A stretch of DNA of 64,000 nucleotides. Origin: Clostridiales bacterium. Its GTDB lineage: Bacteria > Bacillota > Clostridia > Peptostreptococcales > Acidaminobacteraceae. Both the position numbers and the translations under genes were made by a program. How positions within the stretch are numbered: position 1 is the stretch's first letter; every line of letters begins with the position of its first letter. Location: the NCBI GenBank assembly GCA_016342415.1, contig JAEIOD010000009.1, positions 101,260 through 165,259 on the forward strand, given 5' to 3'. Positions 41,497 through 51,146 of this stretch are shown here, one piece after another. The notes under the pieces were generated by a model. That model saw only the letters and a list, made by a program, of their open reading frames with translations. It was not told the origin of the DNA and did no database searches.

Positions 41497-43611
41497 ATGA
41501 AAAGAAATGTAAGAGTGTTTGAAACAACTCTTGGCGGAAGACCATTCAAAGCTGAGTTTGGTCGTGTGGCAAACCTGGCAAATGGGTCTGCTTTAGTAAG
41601 TTTTGGTGATACAGTAATTTTAGCAACAGCTACTGCATCAAGTACACCTAGAGAAGGAATTGACTTTTTTCCTTTAAGTGTAGATTATGAAGAAAGAATG
41701 TATTCAGTTGGTAAAATACCAGGTGGATTTATTAAAAGAGAAGGTAGACCTTCTGAAAAAGCAATTCTTAATTGTAGATTAATCGATAGACCAATGAGAC
41801 CAATGTTCCCTAAAGGGTACTTTAATGAAGTTCAATTAATTTGTGCAGTTATGTCTGTAGAAAAAGATTGTGCTCCGGAATCATTTGCAATTACAGCAGC
41901 ATCAATTGCGATTGCAGTATCTGATATTCCATTTGAATCGACAGTTGCCGGTGTAGTTGTAGGTTTAGTAGATGACGAATATATCATCAACCCTACAGTA
42001 GAGCAAATGGAAAAAACAAAATTGAACTTAACAGTTGCTGGTACTGCTGATGCTATAGTTATGGTTGAAGCTGGTGCAGAAATTTTGACTGAGAAGCAGA
42101 TTCTTGATGGTATCATGTTTGCTCATGAGGCAATTAAAGAATTAGTTACATTTATTGATGGAATTAAAGCTGAAATTGGTAAAGTGAAGAATGAAGTACC
42201 TGAAATTATTGTAAACGAAGAATTAAAAGCTAAAGTTTATGATTTCGCTTATGATCGTATGAATGCAGCAGTTCGTTTACACGGAAAAAAAGAAAGATCA
42301 TATGCTTGTGATGCTATAAAAGCTGAATTGATGGCTGAATTTGCTGAGGAATATCCAGGTGAAGGTAAAGCAATTGCAGCTTTCTATAAAAAAATCGAAA
42401 AAGAAACTGTAAGAAAATTAATCATCCATGAAAATGTTAGACCAGATGGTAGAGCTTATGATGAAATCAGAGGTATTGATTGTGAAACAACAATTCTACC
42501 TAGAGTTCATGGATCTGCTTTATTCTCAAGAGGATTAACTCAAGCATTATCTATCACTTCATTGGGTGCATTATCTGAGTCTCAAAGAATTGATGGCTTA
42601 GACGATGAAATATCGAAGAGATATATGCATCATTATAACTTCCCTCCATATTCAGTTGGTGAAACTGGATTTATGAGAGGACCAAATAGAAGAGCAATCG
42701 GTCACGGTGCATTAGGTGAAAGAGCATTGGTACCTGTATTACCTTCAGAAGAGGATTTCCCGTATTCAATCAGAGTTGTATCGGAAGTTGTTACTTGTAA
42801 CGGTTCTTCATCTCAAGCAAGTATTTGTGGTTCGTCAATGTCATTAATGGATGCAGGAGTTCCAATTAAGGCACCAGTAGCTGGTATTGCAATGGGTATG
42901 ATTCAAATGGATGATCAAATTGCAATTTTAAGTGATATCCAAGGATTAGAAGACTTCATGGGTGACATGGACTTTAAAGCGGCTGGTACTGTTGATGGTA
43001 TTACTGCAATTCAAATGGATATCAAGATTGATGGATTAAGTAAAGAACTTTTAGAGACTGCTTTAGAGCAAGCTAGAAAAGGCAGATTACACATCCTTGC
43101 TGAAATGGATAAAGAAATTTCTGAAGCTAGAGCTGAAATGTCTCCATATGCTCCAAGAGTATTTAGTTTACAAATTCATCCAGATAAAATTAGAGACGTA
43201 ATAGGACCGGGTGGTAAAGTTATTACTAAGATTACTACTGAGTGTGATGTTAAAATGGAAATTACCGATGATGGTTTAGTATTGATTACTGCCAATGACG
43301 GTAAAGGTGGCGAAGAAGCTAAGAGACGTGTTGAAGCAATTGTAAAAGATATCGAAGTTGGAGAAATCTATACGGGTAAAATTGTTCGTCTTATGAAATT
43401 CGGTGCTTTCATTGAATTACTTCCAGGAAAAGACGGTATGTGTCATATTTCTCAATTAGACCTTAAGAGAATTGAAAACATTGAAGATCATTTCAAAGTT
43501 GGTGATCAATTAACGGTTAAAGTTACTGAAATTGACAAACAAGGAAGAGTTAATCTTTCTAGAAAAGTATTATTGAAAGAAGCTGAGAAAACTGAAAGTA
43601 CGGAAGCGTAA
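41497..43611 (+). CDS. pnp: Polyribonucleotide nucleotidyltransferase (PNPase)
   Basis: 3'-to-5' phosphorolytic exoribonuclease of the RNA degradosome. The 704 residues contain two RNase PH domains (about 1-140 and 305-540, with GSSSQASICGSSMSLMDAG), a helical linker, a KH domain (about 555-615, DKIRDVIGPGGKVI) and a C-terminal S1 domain (about 620-695, GKIVRLMKFGAFIELLPG). AAGGAGG precedes the ATG. The folded leader upstream is described separately. Confidence 0.97.
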   Translation: MKRNVRVFETTLGGRPFKAEFGRVANLANGSALVSFGDTVILATATASSTPREGIDFFPLSVDYEERMYSVGKIPGGFIKREGRPSEKAILNCRLIDRPMRPMFPKGYFNEVQLICAVMSVEKDCAPESFAITAASIAIAVSDIPFESTVAGVVVGLVDDEYIINPTVEQMEKTKLNLTVAGTADAIVMVEAGAEILTEKQILDGIMFAHEAIKELVTFIDGIKAEIGKVKNEVPEIIVNEELKAKVYDFAYDRMNAAVRLHGKKERSYACDAIKAELMAEFAEEYPGEGKAIAAFYKKIEKETVRKLIIHENVRPDGRAYDEIRGIDCETTILPRVHGSALFSRGLTQALSITSLGALSESQRIDGLDDEISKRYMHHYNFPPYSVGETGFMRGPNRRAIGHGALGERALVPVLPSEEDFPYSIRVVSEVVTCNGSSSQASICGSSMSLMDAGVPIKAPVAGIAMGMIQMDDQIAILSDIQGLEDFMGDMDFKAAGTVDGITAIQMDIKIDGLSKELLETALEQARKGRLHILAEMDKEISEARAEMSPYAPRVFSLQIHPDKIRDVIGPGGKVITKITTECDVKMEITDDGLVLITANDGKGGEEAKRRVEAIVKDIEVGEIYTGKIVRLMKFGAFIELLPGKDGMCHISQLDLKRIENIEDHFKVGDQLTVKVTEIDKQGRVNLSRKVLLKEAEKTESTEA

Positions 43612-43619
43612 GGTGACCT

Positions 43620-43814
43620 ATGAGCAAAATAGTAGATTTTAATAGGGCAAAAAAAGATGCTGAGCTAAGGAAAATGAGTGAGTCATCTAAGAAGGCTAAA
43701 AATCAACGTTTAGCACAAAAGCGTAAACGTTATGATCTTGGAAAAAAATTTAAGCCAATTCATTTCTATCTTGCTATTATTGTTGTTCTAACGATATACT
43801 TTTTGATAAAATAG
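43620..43814 (+). CDS. Small membrane protein downstream of pnp (64 aa)
   Basis: A short gene 8 bases after pnp. The first about 45 residues are highly basic (KKAKNQRLAQKRKRYDLGKK). The last about 18 form one membrane helix (FYLAIIVVLTIYFLIK). I recognise no family. The basic cytosolic part could contact RNA, and co-transcription with pnp suggests a link to RNA handling, but this is only positional. GGTGA precedes the ATG. Confidence 0.7.
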   Translation: MSKIVDFNRAKKDAELRKMSESSKKAKNQRLAQKRKRYDLGKKFKPIHFYLAIIVVLTIYFLIK

Positions 43815-43843
43815 ATACAGCCCTTAGGGGTTGTATCTTTTTC
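43814..43843 (+). terminator. Terminator after the pnp unit
   Basis: GATACAGCCC-type arm pairs with GGGTTGTATC (one G-U) and is followed by TTTTTC. Confidence 0.88.
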
Positions 43844-43899
43844 TTTCATAGACTTTCTGTTATAATGAAATATCTAAAATAAAATAAAGGAAGTAACGT

Positions 43900-45156
43900 A
43901 TGTATACGACGCACATTTTAAACAATGGTATCCGAGTGATACTTTCCAAATTAGACGCTTACAGATCCACTTCTATAGGTCTTTGGATTAAAACAGGCTC
44001 AATTGATGAGACTGAAAAAAACAATGGCATCTCTCACTTTATTGAACATATGTTGTTCAAGGGTAGTTCCAAACGATCTGCTCGAGATATTGCAGAAGCA
44101 TTTGACTCGATTGGTGGTGATTTAAACGCCTTTACATCAAAAGAATGTACTTGTTTTCATGCTAAAGTATTAGATAGACATGTGGATGTTGCAATAGAAA
44201 TTATTGCAGATATGATTAGTGATCCATTAATGGATGAAGAGGATATAAAGTTAGAAAAATCTGTAGTTCTGGATGAAATTATGATGGCTGATGACACACC
44301 CGACGATGTCAGCTATGATTTGATCTCACAGGTAATCTATCATGAAGGTACCTTGTCTAGACCGATTCTCGGTACAAAAGAAACTCTTGAGTCAATTGAT
44401 CAAGAGACTATACAGAAACACCTCAATGACTATTACACAACTGACAATCTTGTTATTTCAATAGCAGGAAGTTTTGATGAAGTGGCAATTATTGAACTGT
44501 TAAATCAGCATTTTACGATGCCTGAAACACATCATAAAAATCATAAAGTAAAAAACTATTTTCATAGTGATACAGCTTATATTTATAGAGATATAGAACA
44601 AGTACATTTAGAGATTGGGTATGAAGGTATATCGTATTCAAGTGATGAAATATTTAATCTTGCAGCACTGAATAATATTTTGGGTGCTAGCGTAAGTTCA
44701 AGGTTATTTCAAAATATTAGGGAATCTAGAGGTTTAACCTATTCCATCAACAGCTACTTAACTCAATATGAGGATAATGGACTCTTTTCAATCTACGCTA
44801 GTATGCAAGTCTCAAATCTAAAACTAGTCTGTAAGTTAATTAAAATCGAATTAGACAAGTTGCTAAAAAACGGTATAGAAGAAAAGGAGTTCTTAAGAGT
44901 AAAAGAACAACTAAAAGGTAATTATATCTTGGATTTAGAAGGTACTGATAGTTATATGAATCTTATAGGTAAAGGCCATCTATTCAATATAAAAATACGT
45001 ACACCTGATGAAGTGGAAACTTCTATCAATAACATAAAAAAATCAGAAATAGAAGCATTAATGTTCAAAATTCTCTCATCTAAACCTTCTATAGCATTAG
45101 TTGGTAGAGTAGATCAAAAACTTTTGGATGTTTGTACTTCAATTATAGGAGGCTAA
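43900..45156 (+). CDS. M16 family zinc peptidase (YmxG/MlpA type)
   Basis: Insulinase-family peptidase. The inverted zinc motif HxxEH is His46-Phe-Ile-Glu49-His50, and the third ligand is Glu126 in VLDEIM, exactly the HxxEH-x76-E spacing. The 418-residue single-chain length fits the bacterial processing-peptidase-like genes found next to pnp in Firmicutes (B. subtilis ymxG/mlpA). The C-terminal half has the ASVSSRLFQNIRESRGLTYSI region. The substrate is unknown. A one-base gap leads to dut. Confidence 0.93.
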   Translation: MYTTHILNNGIRVILSKLDAYRSTSIGLWIKTGSIDETEKNNGISHFIEHMLFKGSSKRSARDIAEAFDSIGGDLNAFTSKECTCFHAKVLDRHVDVAIEIIADMISDPLMDEEDIKLEKSVVLDEIMMADDTPDDVSYDLISQVIYHEGTLSRPILGTKETLESIDQETIQKHLNDYYTTDNLVISIAGSFDEVAIIELLNQHFTMPETHHKNHKVKNYFHSDTAYIYRDIEQVHLEIGYEGISYSSDEIFNLAALNNILGASVSSRLFQNIRESRGLTYSINSYLTQYEDNGLFSIYASMQVSNLKLVCKLIKIELDKLLKNGIEEKEFLRVKEQLKGNYILDLEGTDSYMNLIGKGHLFNIKIRTPDEVETSINNIKKSEIEALMFKILSSKPSIALVGRVDQKLLDVCTSIIGG

Positions 45157-45157
45157 C

Positions 45158-45595
45158 ATGAAAAAAGGCGTAAAAGTTATTAATAAATCAACCAATCCAT
45201 TACCAAGTTATGAAACAATTGGTGCTGCAGGAATGGATTTAAGAGCCAATTTAGACTCCTCTTTAATTATCAAACCTATGGAACGAATTTTAGTGCCGAC
45301 AGGTTTATTTCTTGAGATTCCATTAGGGTTTGAAGGACAGGTGAGACCTAGAAGTGGTTTGGCTATAAAATACGGTTTATCTCTTATTAATTGTGTAGGC
45401 ACTATAGATAGTGATTACAGAGGTGAGGTTAAAATACCAATGATCAATTTAGGTACAGAACCTTTTACCATTGAGCATGGTGAAAGAATTGCACAGTTGG
45501 TTCTTGCTAAACATGGTATTGTTGAATGGGAAGTTCAAGATACATTAAATGACACTGTGAGGGGAGTTGGTGGATTTGGATCCACTGGTAAATAA
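45158..45595 (+). CDS. dut: dUTP diphosphatase
   Basis: Hydrolyses dUTP to dUMP, keeping uracil out of DNA. All five trimeric dUTPase motifs are present: AAGMDLRA, PRSGLA, GTIDSDYRGEV, GERIAQLVL and RGVGGFGSTG. It is 145 residues long. AGGAGG precedes the ATG. The next gene starts one base past its stop codon. Confidence 0.96.
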   Translation: MKKGVKVINKSTNPLPSYETIGAAGMDLRANLDSSLIIKPMERILVPTGLFLEIPLGFEGQVRPRSGLAIKYGLSLINCVGTIDSDYRGEVKIPMINLGTEPFTIEHGERIAQLVLAKHGIVEWEVQDTLNDTVRGVGGFGSTGK

Positions 45596-45596
45596 G

Positions 45597-46799
45597 ATGA
45601 GTATAGTTGTACAAAAATATGGTGGGACTTCTGTTAGAACTCAGTCTTCTAGAGAAATGATTATAGAAAATGTAAAAGCAATGATTGAAAAAGACAAACA
45701 AGTGGTTTTAGTTGTATCGGCTATTGGTAGACAAGGTGCACCTTATGCTACTGATACGCTTATCGATATGGTTAATCAAGTTGGCGTTGAAGCTGATAAA
45801 AGAGACATGGATATGTTAATGAGTTGTGGTGAAACAATCTCTTCGGTAATATTATCGAATACACTCAAATCACATGGTATTGAAGCTGTTGCTTTAACAG
45901 GTTTTCAAGCAGGCATTTTAACGACTTCCAATTTTGGTTCTGCTTCTATTGTTAATATTAATCCACAACGAATCTTTCACTTTTTAGATCAAAAGAAAGT
46001 GGTTGTGGTTGCTGGTTTCCAAGGTATTGATTCAGAAGGTGATATTACAACACTGGGGCGTGGAGGAAGTGATACAACTGCCGCTGCATTAGGTGAAGCA
46101 TTAAACGCTGAGTTAATTGAGATTTATACTGATGTAGATGGTATTATGACAGCTGATCCACGAGTGGTTGAAAAAGCTAACGTTCTAGAAAGTGTTACAT
46201 ACGATGAAATATATCAAATGGCTGTATACGGTGCTAAGGTAGTCGATCATAATGCAGTTGCAATCGCAAGAAGGGCTCGAAAGCCACTTGTGATAAAAAA
46301 TACTTTTTCATCAGCAGAGGGCACTGTCATTGCCGATGAGCAACAGTTAAGAGAAATGCTTAAAGAAAGCAAGAAACTAATTACAGCGATTACAAGTCAT
46401 GATCATGTGGTTCAAGTGAATATCGAAGTTGAACAAGGAGATTATAGTGAAGCTCTTTTAAATGCTTTGGAAGATCACCATATTGCAATGGACATGATCA
46501 ACTTCTTCGAGAATAGGAAAATATTCACAATTGCACAGAGCAAGCAAAACGATTTAACAAAAATATTGAAGGACTTGAATCTACCATTTTCATATTCTGA
46601 GGAATGTTCAAAGTTAACTGTTGTAGGATATAAGATTCATGTTGTACCAGGTATCATTAAAAGAACTGTAATGTCTTTAACTAAAAGGGATATTGAAATA
46701 CTGCAATCAACGGATTCAAATACAACAATCTCTTTCCTTGTAAAAAAAGAGCATGCAAAAAGAGCCGTACAAATCTTGCATGAAGAATTCGAATTATAA
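45597..46799 (+). CDS. dapG: Aspartate kinase
   Basis: Phosphorylates aspartate at the entry to lysine, diaminopimelate, threonine and methionine synthesis. The 400-residue product begins MSIVVQKYGGTSV. It has the GRGGSDTTAAALGEAL and EIYTDVDGIMTADPR segments and two C-terminal ACT domains (about 260-400), which usually bind an inhibitor. The conserved beginning favours this ATG; an earlier TTG/GTG with a GAGGGGAG site lies inside dut. The symbol follows gene order in B. subtilis, where dapG is near; the allosteric type is not proven. Confidence 0.9.
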   Translation: MSIVVQKYGGTSVRTQSSREMIIENVKAMIEKDKQVVLVVSAIGRQGAPYATDTLIDMVNQVGVEADKRDMDMLMSCGETISSVILSNTLKSHGIEAVALTGFQAGILTTSNFGSASIVNINPQRIFHFLDQKKVVVVAGFQGIDSEGDITTLGRGGSDTTAAALGEALNAELIEIYTDVDGIMTADPRVVEKANVLESVTYDEIYQMAVYGAKVVDHNAVAIARRARKPLVIKNTFSSAEGTVIADEQQLREMLKESKKLITAITSHDHVVQVNIEVEQGDYSEALLNALEDHHIAMDMINFFENRKIFTIAQSKQNDLTKILKDLNLPFSYSEECSKLTVVGYKIHVVPGIIKRTVMSLTKRDIEILQSTDSNTTISFLVKKEHAKRAVQILHEEFEL

Positions 46800-46826
46800 A
46801 AGCAAGGTCTAATCAGACCTTGCTTT
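46799..46826. terminator. Bidirectional terminator between dapG and the hydrolase gene
   Basis: AAAGCAAGGTCT-AATC-AGACCTTGCTTT, a perfect 12-bp stem, sits between two convergent genes and touches both stop codons. Confidence 0.85.
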
Positions 46827-47718
46827 ACTTTACATATAAATCCAAGAATTTATTAACTTCATTTGAATACGTTTCAGGATCGGTTGGGTATGCTACTGCA
46901 TGTGAAGCTCCTTTTACGGTATACATCATTTTGTCACCATCATAAGAATCATACAACTCCTTAACCATGTAAAATGGTACATAAGAATCCTCTTCACCAT
47001 GGATAAACATAATAGGGCAGGTTGCCTTGTTAATCGTATGGACAACGCTGACATCTTTTAATGAAAACTTATAAAACAATTTTAAATAAATATCTGCTGG
47101 TTTGGTAAATTGCGCCAATATTTTATTGTGATCTTCAAGTGCTCGATGATACATTAGATTAAATGCATTGGAATAGCCACAGTCTTCAATACAAAATGAT
47201 ATTCTACTATCAATCGTAACAAGTTGTAGTGCAGTTGCTGCACCCATGGATTCACCTAATACGCCTATCATTGGTTCGTTAAAACGTTTCATTAAGTAAT
47301 CAACACAACACTTGGCATCCTTTTTTTCAAAAAAACCTAAAGTTGTATAATTTCGATCACTGTATCCATGATTCCTATGATCGTAAAACATGATAGAGTA
47401 ACCTCTTTTAATAAATGGTTCGCTGTACTTCTTCATAGAGTCATAATTGCTTGTGATGCCATGACACATCAGAATAAATTTATTAGAATTATCTTGAAGA
47501 TACAATTTACCTTTCAAAGTATAACCAAGATAGGAATTAATTTTGATATTCTCTTCTTTAAGGCCGTCAAACAAGTCACTGGGAATGCGGTCGTGTTCCA
47601 TTTCATAATCGAGAACTTCCTTATGAGTCAAAATTTTTGGATAAACGATTTGTCTACTGAAATATATGACAATTCCTAAACATCCTACAATAATTAAAAT
47701 TACGAATAAAAATAACAT
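46825..47718 (-). CDS. Alpha/beta hydrolase with an N-terminal membrane anchor
   Basis: A 297-residue serine hydrolase. Residues 2-20 (LFLFVILIIVGCLGIVIYF) are a signal anchor or lipid-facing helix, so the enzyme is held at the membrane. The triad is Ser157 in GESMG, Asp244 in HGEEDSYVP and His273 in GASHAVA. The oxyanion region is CHGITSNYDS. It resembles the YqkD/BAAT-like hydrolases of Firmicutes. GGAGA precedes the ATG on the minus strand. The substrate is unknown. Confidence 0.88.
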   Translation of the reverse strand: MLFLFVILIIVGCLGIVIYFSRQIVYPKILTHKEVLDYEMEHDRIPSDLFDGLKEENIKINSYLGYTLKGKLYLQDNSNKFILMCHGITSNYDSMKKYSEPFIKRGYSIMFYDHRNHGYSDRNYTTLGFFEKKDAKCCVDYLMKRFNEPMIGVLGESMGAATALQLVTIDSRISFCIEDCGYSNAFNLMYHRALEDHNKILAQFTKPADIYLKLFYKFSLKDVSVVHTINKATCPIMFIHGEEDSYVPFYMVKELYDSYDGDKMMYTVKGASHAVAYPTDPETYSNEVNKFLDLYVK

Positions 47719-47808
47719 AAATTCTCCTTTCCTACCAATTATAACATAATTTCATTTGTTTTATTGTAAACAGTGTTAAATTCTGCTATATTTTAAATTG
47801 GAGGCACT

Positions 47809-49323
47809 ATGAAAAAATCTATTTTAAAAGGTACTATAATTATTGTTATTATGAGCTTAATTGCTAAGTTTATCGGCTTGTTCTTTAGGATACCTCTGAC
47901 AGTATTAATTGGTGATTATGGTATTGGCCTCTTTTCGTTTCCCATGAAATTTTTCTTGCCGATTGTTGCACTTATAACGAGTGGTCCTTCAATTGCCATT
48001 GCAAAATTAATTTCCGAAAACGATTCAATAGACAATCTGGAATATGTATATAAAATAAAATATACATCTTTTCGTTATATGTTTTATTTAGGTTGCATTG
48101 TTTCTTTTGTGATGTTATTCTTAGGAGTAATTCTTATACAGACATTATGGCCTAAAGAGACGTGGTATCCCTTTCTAGCACTTTTGCCAGCGCCAATATT
48201 TTTATCTTTTACAGCTGTATATAAAGGTTATTATCAAGGCAGACAAGATATGTATCCCATAGCATTTCAACAACTTGCTGATGGTGTAGGGCGAGTTGGA
48301 TTTGGTTTGCTTTGCGCTTTTTTACTATTGCCACTTGGTATAGAATTTGGTGCTGCAGGTGGGACACTTGGAACCACTGCAGGAGCAATTGCAGGATTGT
48401 CACTCTATTTCATTTACAACTTAAGGTACGATAAGAAGTTAGATAGATTTCCTGTTTCTAAATCAGAAAGAAAAGTTATATTCAAAAAACTATATAAAAT
48501 CGCTTTACCTGTTTCTATCAGTGCAATCGGTGCAACGTTAATTATGTTAATTGACACGCTTTTTATAAAAAACCGTCTCCTTTTTATTGGTTATACTGAG
48601 GAGAATATGATAAAATTAAATGGTATCCTGAGTAATGTGGATACTTTGATGAGTATCCCATTGGTGATTGGCACTGCAATCAGTTTAAATGCTTTACCTA
48701 ATATTGTTGCAGCTAGATCTAAAGGCATTATTTATACACAAACTAGGATGAGATCTATGATGATATTGATCATGTGTGTCTCACTACCAAGTGGTGTGGG
48801 TTTATTTATTGTCGGAAAGGATGTTTTTTCATTACTCTTTTCGCAAATGTCAACAGATCATTTTCTCATCGAGATATTAAGTATTGCTGTTGTTTTTATG
48901 ATGATTAATTTTGGATTTACTAGTATTCTTCAAGCTTTGAATCATGAAAAAGTACCCGTTAGGAATATGTATATCGGATTGATCATAAAACTTATTTTTA
49001 GTTTTACATTGTTAAGCATTCCATCGATCAATATTCATGGAGCTGCTATATCAACACTTATTACTTACCTTGTTATTTGCTTACTAAATGGATTGGCTTG
49101 CTTTAAACTGCATTTCAAAATAGATGTTAAGTATATGGTTGTTATTCCTGTATTAAGTACACTTATTATGGGGATAATTGTATTTGTATTAAATTCAGTT
49201 GTAACTCATTATTTGATGACATTTGTTTCAATTATAATTGGTGCAAGTATTTATGCATTTTTAATGATTGCATTTAAAGTTATTGATAAAAAACATATTC
49301 CACTACTCAATAAGATTAAGTAA
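47809..49323 (+). CDS. SpoVB/MurJ-like oligosaccharide flippase
   Basis: A 504-residue integral membrane protein with about 13-14 helices. It is a MOP-superfamily flippase; the beginning KSILKGTIIIVIMSLIAKFI and the GPSIAIAKLISE segment match the SpoVB/putative polysaccharide flippase group. It may flip lipid II or a polysaccharide precursor. The next gene encodes an M15 murein peptidase, which supports a cell-wall role. GGAGG precedes the ATG. Confidence 0.85.
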   Translation: MKKSILKGTIIIVIMSLIAKFIGLFFRIPLTVLIGDYGIGLFSFPMKFFLPIVALITSGPSIAIAKLISENDSIDNLEYVYKIKYTSFRYMFYLGCIVSFVMLFLGVILIQTLWPKETWYPFLALLPAPIFLSFTAVYKGYYQGRQDMYPIAFQQLADGVGRVGFGLLCAFLLLPLGIEFGAAGGTLGTTAGAIAGLSLYFIYNLRYDKKLDRFPVSKSERKVIFKKLYKIALPVSISAIGATLIMLIDTLFIKNRLLFIGYTEENMIKLNGILSNVDTLMSIPLVIGTAISLNALPNIVAARSKGIIYTQTRMRSMMILIMCVSLPSGVGLFIVGKDVFSLLFSQMSTDHFLIEILSIAVVFMMINFGFTSILQALNHEKVPVRNMYIGLIIKLIFSFTLLSIPSINIHGAAISTLITYLVICLLNGLACFKLHFKIDVKYMVVIPVLSTLIMGIIVFVLNSVVTHYLMTFVSIIIGASIYAFLMIAFKVIDKKHIPLLNKIK

Positions 49324-49330
49324 GGTAATC

Positions 49331-50089
49331 ATGAAAAAAGACAAATTTATTTTACTATTAATGATTTCCACTTTAATAACATTGATGTTCTATTATCGAG
49401 TTCAAACAATAGAAGTAACAGAAGAAATACCAAAAGAAACTGTAAAACATGTTGTTAAAGTGACCTTAGATCCTGTCAAAATCCCTAACCTGGAAGGAAA
49501 AACCTTTAAAGAAGTTTTTGCGATTAACACTATAGATGACATCGTCTATAATAGAATTAACAATATTTCATATAAAGAAAATGATTCTATAACACGAGAC
49601 GATTTAAGATATTTGGAAGTAACTTACTGGGGATTTGATAACAAACGACATTATGGTGAACTCATCGTCAATCAGTTGGTCGCAGAAGAGGTTCTAGAAA
49701 TATTTAAGGAACTATATCAAAATCACTATCCCGTTGAGAACATGTTACTTGTAGACGAATATAATGGTGACGATTTAAAATCAATGGAAGCTAATAATAC
49801 ATCTGCTTTCAATTACAGAAAAGTTGCTGGCTCAAATAAATTATCAAATCATTCATATGGTTTGGCAATAGATATTAATCCGCTGCAGAATCCGTATGTC
49901 AAAAACAGCCACGTTTCTCCGGAAGGTGGCAATGAATATATAGATAGAGAAACGATTCAAATAGGTATGATTCAAAAAAATGACATATGCTATCAAGCTT
50001 TCATATCAAGAGGTTGGGAGTGGGGTGGCGATTGGAAGTCTATAAAAGACTATCAACATTTCGAAAAGAAGATTGAAGGTTTTAATTAG
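49331..50089 (+). CDS. M15 family metallopeptidase (D,D/L,D-peptidase-like)
   Basis: Likely murein peptidase. After an N-terminal membrane anchor (about 5-22), the catalytic part has SNHSYGLAIDINP, giving zinc ligands His174 and Asp181, and WGGDWKSIKDYQHFE, giving His243; Glu230 or Asp234 is the likely catalytic acid. This is the M15C/CwlK-type pattern. The start follows the flippase gene by 7 bases with TAAGG upstream; the open frame runs further up inside the flippase gene. It lies 8 bases before an HD-GYP gene. Confidence 0.88.
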   Translation: MKKDKFILLLMISTLITLMFYYRVQTIEVTEEIPKETVKHVVKVTLDPVKIPNLEGKTFKEVFAINTIDDIVYNRINNISYKENDSITRDDLRYLEVTYWGFDNKRHYGELIVNQLVAEEVLEIFKELYQNHYPVENMLLVDEYNGDDLKSMEANNTSAFNYRKVAGSNKLSNHSYGLAIDINPLQNPYVKNSHVSPEGGNEYIDRETIQIGMIQKNDICYQAFISRGWEWGGDWKSIKDYQHFEKKIEGFN

Positions 50090-50097
50090 GAGGCTTT

Positions 50098-51138
50098 ATG
50101 CGACGTTTATCATTAGAGAATGTGAAACTTGGCATGGTTATTGGTGAAGATATTTTTAACAATTTCGATGTAATGGTAGTTTCAAGTGGTAGCATTATTA
50201 ATGAAAATATATATAAGCTCATAAAAAGAATGGATCTCTTAGATATTCTAATAGTTGAGAAAAGCATCGAAGGTGAAAAAAGAGTTGTTGTTGTAGAAAA
50301 TAATGTTCAAAAAACTTATGATGACACTGTACAATCATTTAAGAACCTTTTTAATAACGTGAAATTCGGAAAACAAATAGTCGCAGATGAATTAACCGAT
50401 ATATTAGCACCCATGTTAGATCAAGTTAATAGCAATAAGCTACTTGCTAAAAGTTTATGGCAAATTGAAGCGTGCGATGAGTATACATACGACCATTCGG
50501 TTACGGTAAGTATGGCAGCTGCTTTATTAGGCAAATGGATGGGTCTTGGCGAAAATGATATTAATGATTTGGCAACAGCTGGATTGTTGCATGATATAGG
50601 AAAATGTAATATCCCCGATGAAATCTTAAAAAAACCTGACCGTTTAACAGAAGAAGAGTTTAAAGTGATGAAAACTCATTCTACATTAGGTTATTTATTA
50701 CTTAAGAATGGAAAAGGATTTAACGATTCTATTTTAAGTGGTGTTTATCAACATCACGAGAAGTTTGACGGTAATGGTTATCCCAACAAACTCAGAGAAG
50801 ACGACATCCATCAATTTGGTCGAATAATTGCTGTAGCGGATGTTTATAGTGCAATGACTTCAAATAGGGTATATAGAAGCAAAATGTCACCTTTTCAAGT
50901 GGCAAAACTGATTATGGAATATTCCTTTGGGTATTTAGACCCTGTGGCAGTGAGTATTTTTTTATCAAATGTAGGTAATTTTTACGTAGGTACCGTTGTA
51001 AAACTTAACAACGGTTTAATTGGACAAATCGTTATGAGCAATAAAGCTGAACCGTATCGTCCATTATTAAAAGTTGATGATGAATTTGTAGATTTGTCTA
51101 AAGATCATTCTTTAGAAATTGTTGCAGTCATTGACTAG
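50098..51138 (+). CDS. HD-GYP cyclic-di-GMP phosphodiesterase
   Basis: Breaks down c-di-GMP (to pGpG or GMP). The 346-residue protein has an N-terminal unassigned domain (about 1-115), then the HD-GYP domain with [44 protein letters not shown] and a VADVYSAMTSNRVYR metal motif, all intact. A C-terminal strand-rich extension follows. AGGAGG precedes the ATG. It is the only c-di-GMP-degrading enzyme in a window with two cyclases. It shares a probable transcript with the M15 gene and the downstream ribbon-helix-helix-like gene. Confidence 0.93.
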   Translation: MRRLSLENVKLGMVIGEDIFNNFDVMVVSSGSIINENIYKLIKRMDLLDILIVEKSIEGEKRVVVVENNVQKTYDDTVQSFKNLFNNVKFGKQIVADELTDILAPMLDQVNSNKLLAKSLWQIEACDEYTYDHSVTVSMAAALLGKWMGLGENDINDLATAGLLHDIGKCNIPDEILKKPDRLTEEEFKVMKTHSTLGYLLLKNGKGFNDSILSGVYQHHEKFDGNGYPNKLREDDIHQFGRIIAVADVYSAMTSNRVYRSKMSPFQVAKLIMEYSFGYLDPVAVSIFLSNVGNFYVGTVVKLNNGLIGQIVMSNKAEPYRPLLKVDDEFVDLSKDHSLEIVAVID

Positions 51139-51146
51139 GAGAATAG

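Noticed and set aside
45567..45596. Longer start for aspartokinase inside dut (TTG/GTG after GAGGGGAG)
   Set aside because: The ribosome site is attractive, but the added residues do not fit the conserved family beginning, so the ATG at 45597 was kept.
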